From: JAUVKA01 sp964465145
GTDB lineage: Bacteria; Bacteroidota; Bacteroidia; Bacteroidales; UBA12481
NCBI GenBank assembly: GCA_964465145.1
Contig: CAYXJR010000051.1
Span: forward strand, 1-34,662
Direction of reading: 5' to 3'
DNA length: 34,662 bases
Position 1 is the first letter of the stretch, and each line of letters starts with the position of its first letter. This document shows positions 25,949-32,703 of the stretch, piece after piece. Under the pieces are notes generated by a model. It was not told the origin of the DNA, made no database searches, and saw only the letters and a program-made list of their open reading frames with translations. Both the position numbers and the translations under genes were made by a program.

Positions 25949-28745
25949 TACCATTTGAAATAAGATCCCTATTACGTATCCAGCGTTTTGCTTCATCTAT
26001 ATCAAGGCTTCGGCAGTAGTTTGACAAAAGGCTGGTATATTCGATCTCAATTGTATTAGGACCGAGGCGCATTTGACTATCTATCTCATATACGTGCCGT
26101 CCATACCATTTAGTTCCAAGAGACATCCCATTGATAATTACTTTTGTTACTCCATCGTTAATATTACCCAGATCCAAGGCATCAAAATTCGTTTCCATTG
26201 CATCAAAACTTGTTGAATACACAACTTTTCCGGCAAAATTCTGTAGAAGGGTATCATCCGACTCTTTGAAATCAACCAATTCCGTAAAAGTTCTGCTGAA
26301 AGGCTTTCCAATTTTCGGTTCAAACTCCGCTTTCCAAACCGTTTCAATCTTCATATTTTTCACTTTTTCAGGAATATTTAAAGATATTCCACTCACATCC
26401 TTATTCTCCCCGGGCTCAATAACTAAAAGCACACTCTCCAAAGGATTCAGAGAAATATTTACGGTCCTATTCCTGGCGTTGATCTGCTCCCGTGTTCCAT
26501 TTTCAGGATTCCATTTCCATACCACCATTCCATCCATTTTAAATTCCATATCAGTTTGAATACCCTGCTTACGGTTGGAATTGGTTATGAAGAAAATATC
26601 TGTATTCTCATGTTTATGATGGATCTGATATAGCGACCGGTCAGGAGTTTTAATGCCCAAAGCAGGTGCTATCTCAGCCTTATTGAATAAAGCTCCTGTC
26701 CATTCGGTAATATTGGTTCCCGATACCGGTGCATCAATAAATACTACCTGATCCTTATAATTCCTTATTTTCTGCATTAATGAAACGACAGCCTCATCCT
26801 GATCGGATTCCGACAAAGAGTTTGACCGGATCGGTTCCCGTCCTATGAAAATGACTTTTCCACCCTTCTTAAGAAACTGATTAATTGCCTCGGCAGTTTT
26901 AGCACTCATGCTTTTTACATCTGCCAAAACCAGCGTTTTATATGACATTGGACCGTAAAGGATCCGGCCATCCTTCATTTTGGCTTCCTGCAGCACTTTT
27001 TCATTGATATAATCGCATGAGCTACCGTTCTGGCTGATACCCTGCCAAAGTTCATATAAATACCATGGATCGGTGTGCAGGGGTTCACGCCTTAATCCTT
27101 GCTCGCTCCAGGTATCTGCTTCCGGGCCGAGTATCGCGATATCTATAGCAGGACTGGAATTTTGAAGTACTGATGTAATCCTGGCGTTGTAATTCAGCCA
27201 TTTTCTAAAGTATGGCCATAAGGTATTATGCTCGCTGAAAAATGTTCCATAACGAATCCAGCCCGGGAATCCGGCCTCAGGGGGTGAATAATTATAACCA
27301 TGTAAAACAGATTGAGTAATGCCTGTGATAAAATTCATATCACCTGCCTGTTTAATTGTAGAAAGTGATGCCTGGAACACCCCGTTCAGATTGGTCATAG
27401 CTTCGCAGCTGACTATTTTCTTATCAGTCAGATGGGCTCCGGCAGATGCATATTTATTCCAGATCATGGAACCATGCCCCTTATCCCAGGTAAAATAATC
27501 TTCCTCATCCGGTTTAGAATCTCTTACATACAGCCAATTATTACTCTCTGGAATATCAGAGATCATATATCCCTCAAGGATTCCTATCAACCAGGGACTT
27601 CCGTATGCCTGGTAACGACAAAGCACATCATTATCTTCACAAAATTGCTTGAAAGGCTTGGTAAACCTCTCATGAAAAAGATCTACCAAAACCCGGTTAT
27701 AATCATACCTGACCTTCAGGAGGGTATCGGCGAATGAAGAGCTGCTAACTTCAAAGGGATAAGGTTTATCGTAATAATAAAAGATAAAGGGAAAATATGG
27801 CTCCAGGCTGTAACCGGAGCGTTTCATGAATTCATCGGCAAAATCATCGCACCAGTTGGAGCCGGCAAGCTCCATGCTATCAGCAAATAAAGCTCTTATT
27901 AAATCTGCAAGGGGAATTCCAAGATCCCTTTCAATTTCCTTTAATCTATTAAAATATGCTTGCGTAACATCTTTATTCAGATGATCCATTGTTGGCCCGT
28001 CGGCTCCCAGGGTTCCATAAACCACTTCCCTGTAGCCTTTTTGAAGAACTCCCCAAACCAAGCGATAGTCCCCTTCCGGAACCTGGTAGCTTAATTCATC
28101 ATTCTCCATAAGGGGCATCAGATCGATTATTTGCCCGGTGCTTTTCAGGTCGACAGGAAATAATCTGATAAACTTTAATGATCTTTCCGACTCTTTCTCG
28201 AGCCGGCCCTGCAGGTATTCGTCAGGCAGGTCATCTTCAAGAGAAGTTTTTGTCCTGCTGATTGATTGGGAACCTTTAATATCCTGATAATTAACGGCCA
28301 TCCTCTGAATAGTCTGGTCAGGCTTCAGAAACTTACCTCCGAAGGGCCAACCTGATCCCACAAGCAGATCAGCTGTCAGGCCCCTCTCTTTAGCACCCAG
28401 GCAGGCAGCTTTCAGGACCTGGTTCCATTCGGGGCTGAGCCATTCCAATGCTTTTTGGGTCGGTTCCCCGGTGACCGGTGGCATTGCTATCGGATTGATC
28501 TCCACACCGCCAAAACCAGCATCTCTAAGTAGATCCAATTCCCTGAGAACTTCCTGTTCATTTACCCGGTTACCGTTCCACCACCATCTGACAAAGGGCC
28601 TTGCCTCTGTTGGGGGATTCTTGAAAATCTGGAAGAGGAAATCCGTTGATGGATCAGCCGGTCCCGCTGGTTTGGGGGGCTTGGAGCTGCAAGTAAAGAT
28701 TAAACCTAAAAAGACAAACAGGCCAAAAAGTAAATATTTTTTCAT
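25923..28745 (-). CDS. Second GH106-like glycoside hydrolase, lipoprotein
   Basis: 940 residues, lipoprotein signal MKKYLLFGLFVFLGLIFTC. It starts with PPTEARPFVRWWWNGNRVN, the GH106-type opening, and has DLLRDAGFGGVEINPI, LLVGSGWPFGG, LFADSMELAGSNWCDDFADEF and VSCEAMTNLNGVFQASLSTIKQAGD (near residue 445). The C-terminal beta domain has TKVIINGMSLGTKWYGRHVYEID. It is clearly diverged from the neighbouring GH106 protein and belongs to another branch of the family, so it may act on a different linkage. It is transcribed alone toward the first GH106 gene, and the two stop codons lie within a 26-bp overlap. The upstream 181 bp separates it from the HigBA module. Confidence 0.9.
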   Translation of the reverse strand: MKKYLLFGLFVFLGLIFTCSSKPPKPAGPADPSTDFLFQIFKNPPTEARPFVRWWWNGNRVNEQEVLRELDLLRDAGFGGVEINPIAMPPVTGEPTQKALEWLSPEWNQVLKAACLGAKERGLTADLLVGSGWPFGGKFLKPDQTIQRMAVNYQDIKGSQSISRTKTSLEDDLPDEYLQGRLEKESERSLKFIRLFPVDLKSTGQIIDLMPLMENDELSYQVPEGDYRLVWGVLQKGYREVVYGTLGADGPTMDHLNKDVTQAYFNRLKEIERDLGIPLADLIRALFADSMELAGSNWCDDFADEFMKRSGYSLEPYFPFIFYYYDKPYPFEVSSSSFADTLLKVRYDYNRVLVDLFHERFTKPFKQFCEDNDVLCRYQAYGSPWLIGILEGYMISDIPESNNWLYVRDSKPDEEDYFTWDKGHGSMIWNKYASAGAHLTDKKIVSCEAMTNLNGVFQASLSTIKQAGDMNFITGITQSVLHGYNYSPPEAGFPGWIRYGTFFSEHNTLWPYFRKWLNYNARITSVLQNSSPAIDIAILGPEADTWSEQGLRREPLHTDPWYLYELWQGISQNGSSCDYINEKVLQEAKMKDGRILYGPMSYKTLVLADVKSMSAKTAEAINQFLKKGGKVIFIGREPIRSNSLSESDQDEAVVSLMQKIRNYKDQVVFIDAPVSGTNITEWTGALFNKAEIAPALGIKTPDRSLYQIHHKHENTDIFFITNSNRKQGIQTDMEFKMDGMVVWKWNPENGTREQINARNRTVNISLNPLESVLLVIEPGENKDVSGISLNIPEKVKNMKIETVWKAEFEPKIGKPFSRTFTELVDFKESDDTLLQNFAGKVVYSTSFDAMETNFDALDLGNINDGVTKVIINGMSLGTKWYGRHVYEIDSQMRLGPNTIEIEYTSLLSNYCRSLDIDEAKRWIRNRDLISNGITGPVVLR

Positions 28746-28914
28746 TTTCTATAACTGAATTCTCATCAGGATAAAACTAATGATAATTCATTATTTCTGA
28801 CCGATGTTTAAGCTTTTCTTTTACTGCCCTTCGTGTCCACAGTGTGTCCACAAACAGCAACGATGCCCTTCATAAAAAAATGATTCATAAGTTTTCTATT
28901 AGTAAACAATTTCA

Positions 28915-28922
28915 TATCTTTG
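28915..28922 (+). promoter_or_regulatory. Bacteroidota -7 box (TATCTTTG) before higB
   Basis: The sequence matches the TANNTTTG consensus. Only four bases separate it from the higB ATG at 28927, so transcription would begin at or very near the start codon. No clear -33 TTTG is visible. Confidence 0.5.
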
Positions 28923-28926
28923 TCAA

Positions 28927-29244
28927 ATGTTTAATATCATCACTCGAAAAACCTTGCTGGATTATTGCCGTCGTTATCCGCTGGCAACAACAGCTTTGCT
29001 GGAGTGGTATCATGAACTTATACAATGTGATTTTAGAAATTTCAATGAACTGAAACTTACGTATGGCCATGCGAGCCTGGTCGGTGATGACCGGGTAGTC
29101 TTTAACATCATGGGCAATCAATACCGGCTTGTAGTAAGAATCGTTTTTGAATTCAAGGCGATTCAGATAAAATGGTTCGGTACCCATGCTGATTATGAGA
29201 AAACAGATATCACAAATGTTAATTTTAAAAAACCGAAAACATGA
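28927..29244 (+). CDS. higB: HigB-type toxin (RelE-like mRNA interferase)
   Basis: 105 residues. Family segments: ITRKTLLDYCRRYP at the N-terminus, LKLTYGHASLVGDDRVVFNIMGNQYRLVVRI in the central sheet, and IKWFGTHADYEKTD, the C-terminal signature of HigB proteins. Members cleave mRNA on the ribosome and are neutralised by HigA. The gene comes before its antitoxin, the order typical of higBA, and overlaps it by four bases (ATGA at 29241-29244). A -7 promoter box lies four bases from the start, suggesting a leaderless or nearly leaderless mRNA. The toxin looks complete. Confidence 0.9.
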   Translation: MFNIITRKTLLDYCRRYPLATTALLEWYHELIQCDFRNFNELKLTYGHASLVGDDRVVFNIMGNQYRLVVRIVFEFKAIQIKWFGTHADYEKTDITNVNFKKPKT

Positions 29245-29597
29245 ATATAAAAATCATAGGATCAGATAAAGAATATGAGCAATATCTTGATTGGGTTGAC
29301 CGCATGTTCGATGAAAGGGTAGCACCCAAGTCTCCGGAAGGTGAGAAACTTCAGGTGGTGCTTTTGTTAATCAAGGATTATGAAGATAAGCATTATCCGG
29401 TTCCAAAGCCGGATCCGATTGATGCAATCAGAAGCAAGATGCTGGATTTGGGATTAAAGAACAAAGACCTGGTTGGGAAAGTCGGTTCAAAGGGATATGT
29501 GTCAGCTATTCTGAACAAACGAAAGCCACTTACACTGGAGCTTGCCAGGCTTTTCCATCTTGAATTGGGAATCCCGGCGGAAATATTATTAGCGTAG
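29241..29597 (+). CDS. higA: HigA-type antitoxin, XRE-family HTH
   Basis: 118 residues. The N-terminal half (EYEQYLDWVDRMFDERVAP, VVLLLIKDYEDKHYPVPKPDP) matches the toxin-binding region of HigA proteins from Bacteroidota. The C-terminal part (about 60-118: IRSKMLDLGLKNKDLVGKVG, YVSAILNKRKPLTLELARL) is an XRE helix-turn-helix. It should bind HigB and repress its own promoter. Its start overlaps the higB stop by four bases, so the two are translationally coupled. A copy of the island's dispersed repeat starts 77 bp after its stop. Confidence 0.9.
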   Translation: MNIKIIGSDKEYEQYLDWVDRMFDERVAPKSPEGEKLQVVLLLIKDYEDKHYPVPKPDPIDAIRSKMLDLGLKNKDLVGKVGSKGYVSAILNKRKPLTLELARLFHLELGIPAEILLA

Positions 29598-29673
29598 GGG
29601 GCAGTCGAAAATTCATAGTCCGGATCTCATGCTGGAACGACCCTTTATAACATCAAGGTGAATGCGGGTTCAA

Positions 29674-29789
29674 CTTCAACATGGATGTGCATAGGTTGAG
29701 CATCCATGACCTCAACAACTAAGACCGATCTACCTGTTAATCAGATAGATTGGTTTTGTGTTATAGGGGTTTTGGCAAGTATTTGGCAA
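29674..29789. repeat. Dispersed structured repeat, copy 1
   Basis: Shares with 30933-31038 and 31962-32079 a core that includes TTAATCAGATA, GGTTTTGTGTT and GGTTTTGGC. It forms stems GTTGAG/CTCAAC (loop CATCCATGAC) and CCGATCTA/TAGATTGG (one G-T wobble). Its right end encodes, on the minus strand, the last 14 or so residues of the truncated MNT gene. Confidence 0.8.
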
Positions 29790-30021
29790 GTTTTACTGGA
29801 ATAATGGTCGCTTTGGAATTCCTCAAAATCATCAACCTGACTTCGGTTTCGAAGCTATTGGAATCATCCGATAAAACGATAGCAAGGTCTATATCACTAT
29901 CCGCAGGCATGGTGCCCTTTATAGCAGAGCCGAACAGATAAGCCTCAGAAAACTTGATCCTGTTCCTTTTAAGCCTGTTCAGATAGAGCTTACTGATTTT
30001 TATAACAGATTCTTTATCCAT
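29761..30021 (-). CDS. Truncated MNT-type minimal nucleotidyltransferase
   Basis: 86 residues from the ATG at 30021 (MDKESVIKISKLYLNRL). This start aligns without gaps with the intact MNT at 31060-31371, so the longer upstream frame is rejected. The polymerase-beta-type motif is present: GSAIKG at residues 31-36 and DSDID at 41-45. The third acidic residue, in EPHPFD in the intact paralogue, is missing because the C-terminus (ATIIPVKLAKYLPKPL) is encoded by repeat copy 1. No HEPN partner precedes it. MNT proteins act as antitoxins by AMPylating HEPN toxins; this copy has probably lost function. Confidence 0.7.
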   Translation of the reverse strand: MDKESVIKISKLYLNRLKRNRIKFSEAYLFGSAIKGTMPADSDIDLAIVLSDDSNSFETEVRLMILRNSKATIIPVKLAKYLPKPL

Positions 30022-30187
30022 GAGCGAGTTATGATTACATATGTGATTATACGAGATCAAAAATGGCTAATATGAAAAATTTGCTTTAACTTTAAGAATT
30101 AAGGCCTTCTACTTATTTGACATAATAAGGCTTGGCTAATTTAAAGCAATTAAGATTTGGAAATTCATTCATAATAAATTAACCGCC

Positions 30188-30586
30188 ATGAAAAGATTAA
30201 TGATACCTTTTTTATTAGTTTCCGTTATGTTATTAACGGGATGTGAAAAAGAAAGCATTGAGCTTTCTGATTTTGCCGTTACCCAAATTAATCATGAGTA
30301 CACTACAGATTGGAATCAGATAGTACGCGACGAATTCGGGCAGGATTACCGTGTTGCAGACTGGAACGACCTGAAAGATTTCTATAAACAAGGTGGTGAT
30401 TTGCTTGCTTTGTTCGACAACCTTGGTTTGACAGGATACGGAACTAATGTAACAATTAAATACAAAGGTGTTAAAAACTATACGGCAGACAGGGGCTATT
30501 ATGCGACAAGACATGAGCACAATAAGCCTGTCGGTTACCTTGCACATGACAATATAGATAATTATTTGATCAGCTTAGGATCCTAG
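30188..30586 (+). CDS. Small lipoprotein of unknown function
   Basis: 132 residues. MKRLMIPFLLVSVMLLTGC is a clear lipoprotein signal with lipobox LLTGC. The mature part (DFAVTQINHEYTTDWNQIV, DLKDFYKQGGDLLALFDNL, VTIKYKGVKNYTADRGYYATRHEH) has no domain I recognise. It begins with an Asp/Glu-rich linker typical of lipoproteins exported to the surface in Bacteroidota (CEKESIELSD). It stands alone between repeat copies 1 and 2 and is transcribed opposite to the flanking MNT genes. Confidence 0.7.
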   Translation: MKRLMIPFLLVSVMLLTGCEKESIELSDFAVTQINHEYTTDWNQIVRDEFGQDYRVADWNDLKDFYKQGGDLLALFDNLGLTGYGTNVTIKYKGVKNYTADRGYYATRHEHNKPVGYLAHDNIDNYLISLGS

Positions 30587-30855
30587 TCAGGTACTCGTAA
30601 GATCATGGCCATAAAGAAATGAATAGCATTCCCTGTTCCAAGCATTCAAAAGACCACTCCTGCCCTATACCTTAATAAACATCCTGCACCCTAAAGGCAG
30701 TCTATTTAGAGCATTGAATACCTGGATTCTGGTAATTTCCAGCCAAAACTTTTTAAAGGGTACTGTATGGACACGCCGACTAAAAATCTAGCTCTCTCCG
30801 ATCTCCTTTACCCAATCCAAATGCCCTCAAAAGATTATCCTTTTGAAGGTTTTAA

Positions 30856-31038
30856 GAATTTGTCCCGTCTTGGACGGGTGGGTGAAGAAGGGGTGGTTTG
30901 TCTAAATTTAAACCATCATGCTTGATGGGTAATCTTGACATATCCATGCATTGGTTGGAGCATCCTTGACCTCAACAATAAACACCGATCTACCTTTTAA
31001 TCAGATATATCGGTTTTGTGTTATAGGGGTTTTGGCAC
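30856..31038. repeat. Dispersed structured repeat, copy 2 with extended left arm
   Basis: The core 30933-31038 matches copies 1 and 3. The left arm 30856-30932 (GAATTTGTCC, then a GTC/GAC hairpin and GTCTAAATTTAAAC) also matches copy 3 but not clearly copy 1. The stem CCATCA/TGATGG lies at 30913-30928. The repeat sits 22 bp beyond the stop of the intact MNT gene and fills much of the 473-bp gene-free gap 30587-31059; I see nothing else there. Confidence 0.8.
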
Positions 31039-31059
31039 GAAACTATAAATCAATGCCAT

Positions 31060-31371
31060 TCAAGCCAAGATTTCGATCCCGGTGAGTAATATTTCCTTGA
31101 TCACCGGATTAGGAGAAGCAAAATCTTTTTCGTCAAACGGATGGGGTTCAACACGGGTATCAAACTTCCAGGTAAGTTTCAGTAAATTAACCTGAGTTTG
31201 GAATGGATCAGGCAATTCATTCATGATTATGGCTAAGTCAATATCGCTATCCTTATGATGATTACCACGAGCATAGGATCCGTATAAGTACATTTGCTTA
31301 ACGGGATAATCATGCTTTAAGAGCAATAAAAGAAACTTTCGTCCTATTTCTATAGCTGATTTTTGATCCAT
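31060..31371 (-). CDS. MNT-type nucleotidyltransferase, antitoxin of a HEPN/MNT pair
   Basis: 103 residues. GSYARG at 31-36 and DSDID at 41-45 form the nucleotidyltransferase site, with a third carboxylate likely at Glu75 in VEPHPFD. The family transfers AMP to a tyrosine of the cognate HEPN toxin and so silences it. Its start lies 22 bp inside the end of the HEPN gene on the same strand, which indicates a coupled operon. Length is normal for the family. Repeat copy 2 lies directly downstream. It is a paralogue of the truncated gene at 29761-30021. Confidence 0.9.
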   Translation of the reverse strand: MDQKSAIEIGRKFLLLLLKHDYPVKQMYLYGSYARGNHHKDSDIDLAIIMNELPDPFQTQVNLLKLTWKFDTRVEPHPFDEKDFASPNPVIKEILLTGIEILA

Positions 31372-31736
31372 ATTCTTTGACCCTTAATCTTTTCAATCCA
31401 GATATCAGTAAACTCAGGTGTGCATTTTTGATAAAACGACTGTTTGTAATCATCGTATCTGGCATTGAGATTAAAACTAGTGATGGTTGAGAATAACGTC
31501 TGCTGTTCTTCATTCAAATCCATTCCTGCATTCTCAGCAATTCGCAGAAGGTTGTGACTAAATGGATAATTTTCATCCTTCTTTGAAATGAAGTATGCCT
31601 TTAAAAGTTTCTCTACCACGAGATGACCCATAAATAATGACCACATATAATCCCCGGAATCATACAAATGAAGCATGGTTTGGAAATCCTTTTCTGAGGA
31701 ATCGATCCAGAATTGTATGATTTCTACTTTAGTCAC
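31350..31736 (-). CDS. HEPN-domain protein, toxin partner of MNT
   Basis: 128 residues starting at GTG 31736. The four-helix HEPN bundle is recognisable from FWIDSSEKDFQTMLHLYDSGDY, LFMGHLVVEKLLKAYFISK, PFSHNLLRIAENAG and NARYDDYKQSFYQ. The usual HEPN RNase motif R-x4-6-H is not visible; the segment at 93-102 has Arg and several Tyr instead, as in HEPN branches where a Tyr is AMPylated. RNase activity is therefore possible but unproven. It is followed by an MNT gene with a 22-bp overlap. Its promoter region has a TATTTTTG box and a perfect 17-bp palindrome. Confidence 0.85.
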   Translation of the reverse strand: MTKVEIIQFWIDSSEKDFQTMLHLYDSGDYMWSLFMGHLVVEKLLKAYFISKKDENYPFSHNLLRIAENAGMDLNEEQQTLFSTITSFNLNARYDDYKQSFYQKCTPEFTDIWIEKIKGQRIWIKNQL

Positions 31737-31753
31737 TTTGCTTATTGTTAAAG

Positions 31754-31761
31754 CAAAAATA
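31754..31761 (-). promoter_or_regulatory. -7 box (TATTTTTG) of the HEPN/MNT operon
   Basis: Matches TANNTTTG on the minus strand, 17 bases before the GTG start at 31736. No clear -33 TTTG at the right spacing is visible. Confidence 0.5.
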
Positions 31762-31763
31762 CA

Positions 31764-31780
31764 TAAATCTCAGAGATTTA
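31764..31780. promoter_or_regulatory. 17-bp perfect palindrome, candidate operator of HEPN/MNT
   Basis: TAAATCTCAGAGATTTA lies immediately upstream of the -7 box, between the expected -33 and -7 elements, where a bound repressor would block RNA polymerase. Autoregulation is common for toxin-antitoxin operons; the binding protein is not known. Confidence 0.5.
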
Positions 31781-31881
31781 CGTCGGCGGAATGGAAAGAC
31801 CAAGTCAAATATCAGGTCAAACCCTTGTCGGTCATCGTGATGTAATTTTTGAGCCAAACTGGATTGGGAAATGGGTTATCA

Positions 31882-32079
31882 GAATTTGTCCTTGTCTGGG
31901 ACAGGTACAGGTGGATGAATGTAGTGGTGTTTAAATTTGGACAAAGTTACTTTACGGGTGACCTTGACATGGATATGCATGGGTTGAATTATTCATGTCA
32001 TCAACCATCGGAATCGATATACCTGTTAATCAGATATATCGGTTTTGTGTTTTACGGATTTTGGTAAGTATTTGGCACG
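31882..32079. repeat. Dispersed structured repeat, copy 3 with extended left arm
   Basis: The core 31962-32079 matches copies 1 and 2; the left arm 31882-31961 matches copy 2. The equivalent of the GTTGAG/CTCAAC stem reads GGTTGA/TCAACC and the second stem TCGATATA/TATATCGG, so pairing is kept despite base changes. It occupies most of the gene-free stretch 31737-32181. Confidence 0.8.
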
Positions 32080-32143
32080 TAATTTGGAATAAGGACTCAG
32101 ATCAGAATCAATCAGAATGAATCGTTTAGAGGGTAATGGATTA

Positions 32144-32175
32144 TTTGTGACTATTGTCCTAATGGGTTAACTTTG
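32144..32175 (+). promoter_or_regulatory. Bacteroidota-type promoter before hicB remnant
   Basis: TTTG at 32144-32147 and TAACTTTG at 32168-32175 are separated by 20 bp, matching the -33/-7 pattern of Bacteroidota promoters. The HicB ATG at 32182 is six bases after the -7 box, again giving an almost leaderless message. Confidence 0.6.
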
Positions 32176-32181
32176 AAAAAA

Positions 32182-32356
32182 ATGATCATGAAAAACATAG
32201 AGATGACGGCTGTTTTCGAACCCTGCGATGAGGGGGGGGTATATTGCATATGTTCAGGAAATTCCTGGGATCAACACTCAGGGGGAAACAATTGAAGAAG
32301 CGAAAGAGAACCTCGCAAACGCCGTAAATATAATCGACACCCACCGACAAAGCTAG
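32182..32356 (+). pseudogene. hicB: HicB-family antitoxin with +1 frameshift in a G8 tract
   Basis: With one G removed from the eight-G run at 32232-32239 the gene reads 57 residues: KNIEMTAVFEPCDEGG, then YIAYVQEIPGINTQGETIEE and AKENLANAVNIIDTHRQS. This matches the HicB antitoxin start and core (DEGGYIAYVxEIPG), but the protein is shorter at the C-terminus than usual (roughly 70 or more residues). As sequenced, the frame shifts to VYCICSGN and ends early. No hicA toxin gene is next to it. It has a good promoter. The G run could be a phase-variable switch, decay or a sequencing error. Confidence 0.7.
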
Positions 32357-32450
32357 ACATTTGATATCTCCTGGCCCGATCGGAACCTTTTTGATCGGAA
32401 TATAATCGAGCCTATCTTGCGCCTTAATTCTAAACATCAAAAACAATAAA

Positions 32451-32693
32451 ATGAAGAATCTAATCCCAATCGGGCTGATCCTTATTTTTACTGCCTGTAC
32501 AAGTAATCGCAGCTATGAAATCGAGAGTACCATTTCATCTGATTTTCAGGGAATGGTATATCTGAAAAAGCAAGTAGGTTATGCCTATGAGCTTGTTGCC
32601 AGTGTTCTAATAACCAGCGATGGCCTTATTGCGGCTAGATCCTTGCGTGGGCAGGAACTTAGAAAGAAAATTGAAGAGTTGTTAGGGGAGTAA
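32451..32693 (+). CDS. Small putative lipoprotein of unknown function
   Basis: 80 residues. MKNLIPIGLILIFTAC is a short lipoprotein-like signal (FTAC), followed by TSNRSYEIESTISSDFQ. The rest (MVYLKKQVGYAYELVASVL, LRGQELRKKIEELLGE) has no recognised domain. It follows the HicB remnant by 94 bp on the same strand and ends 10 bp before the end of the convergent large gene. A coding function is plausible but not proven. Confidence 0.5.
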   Translation: MKNLIPIGLILIFTACTSNRSYEIESTISSDFQGMVYLKKQVGYAYELVASVLITSDGLIAARSLRGQELRKKIEELLGE

Positions 32694-32703
32694 TTCTTTC
32701 TAT

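Noticed and set aside
28826..28852. Two GTGTCCACA words as DnaA boxes of an origin
   Set aside because: They differ from the TTATCCACA consensus, are only two, and no replication genes are nearby.
30022..30060. Upstream extension of the truncated MNT
   Set aside because: The paralogue aligns from the internal ATG at 30021 and the extra residues have no similarity.
29674..32079. Three repeat copies as a CRISPR array
   Set aside because: Spacing is over 1 kb, units are about 110 bp and imperfect, and no cas genes are present.
29674..32079. Repeats as classical integron attC sites
   Set aside because: GTT and AAC triplets of the first stem are in the inverse order to attC ends, and no integrase gene is in the window.
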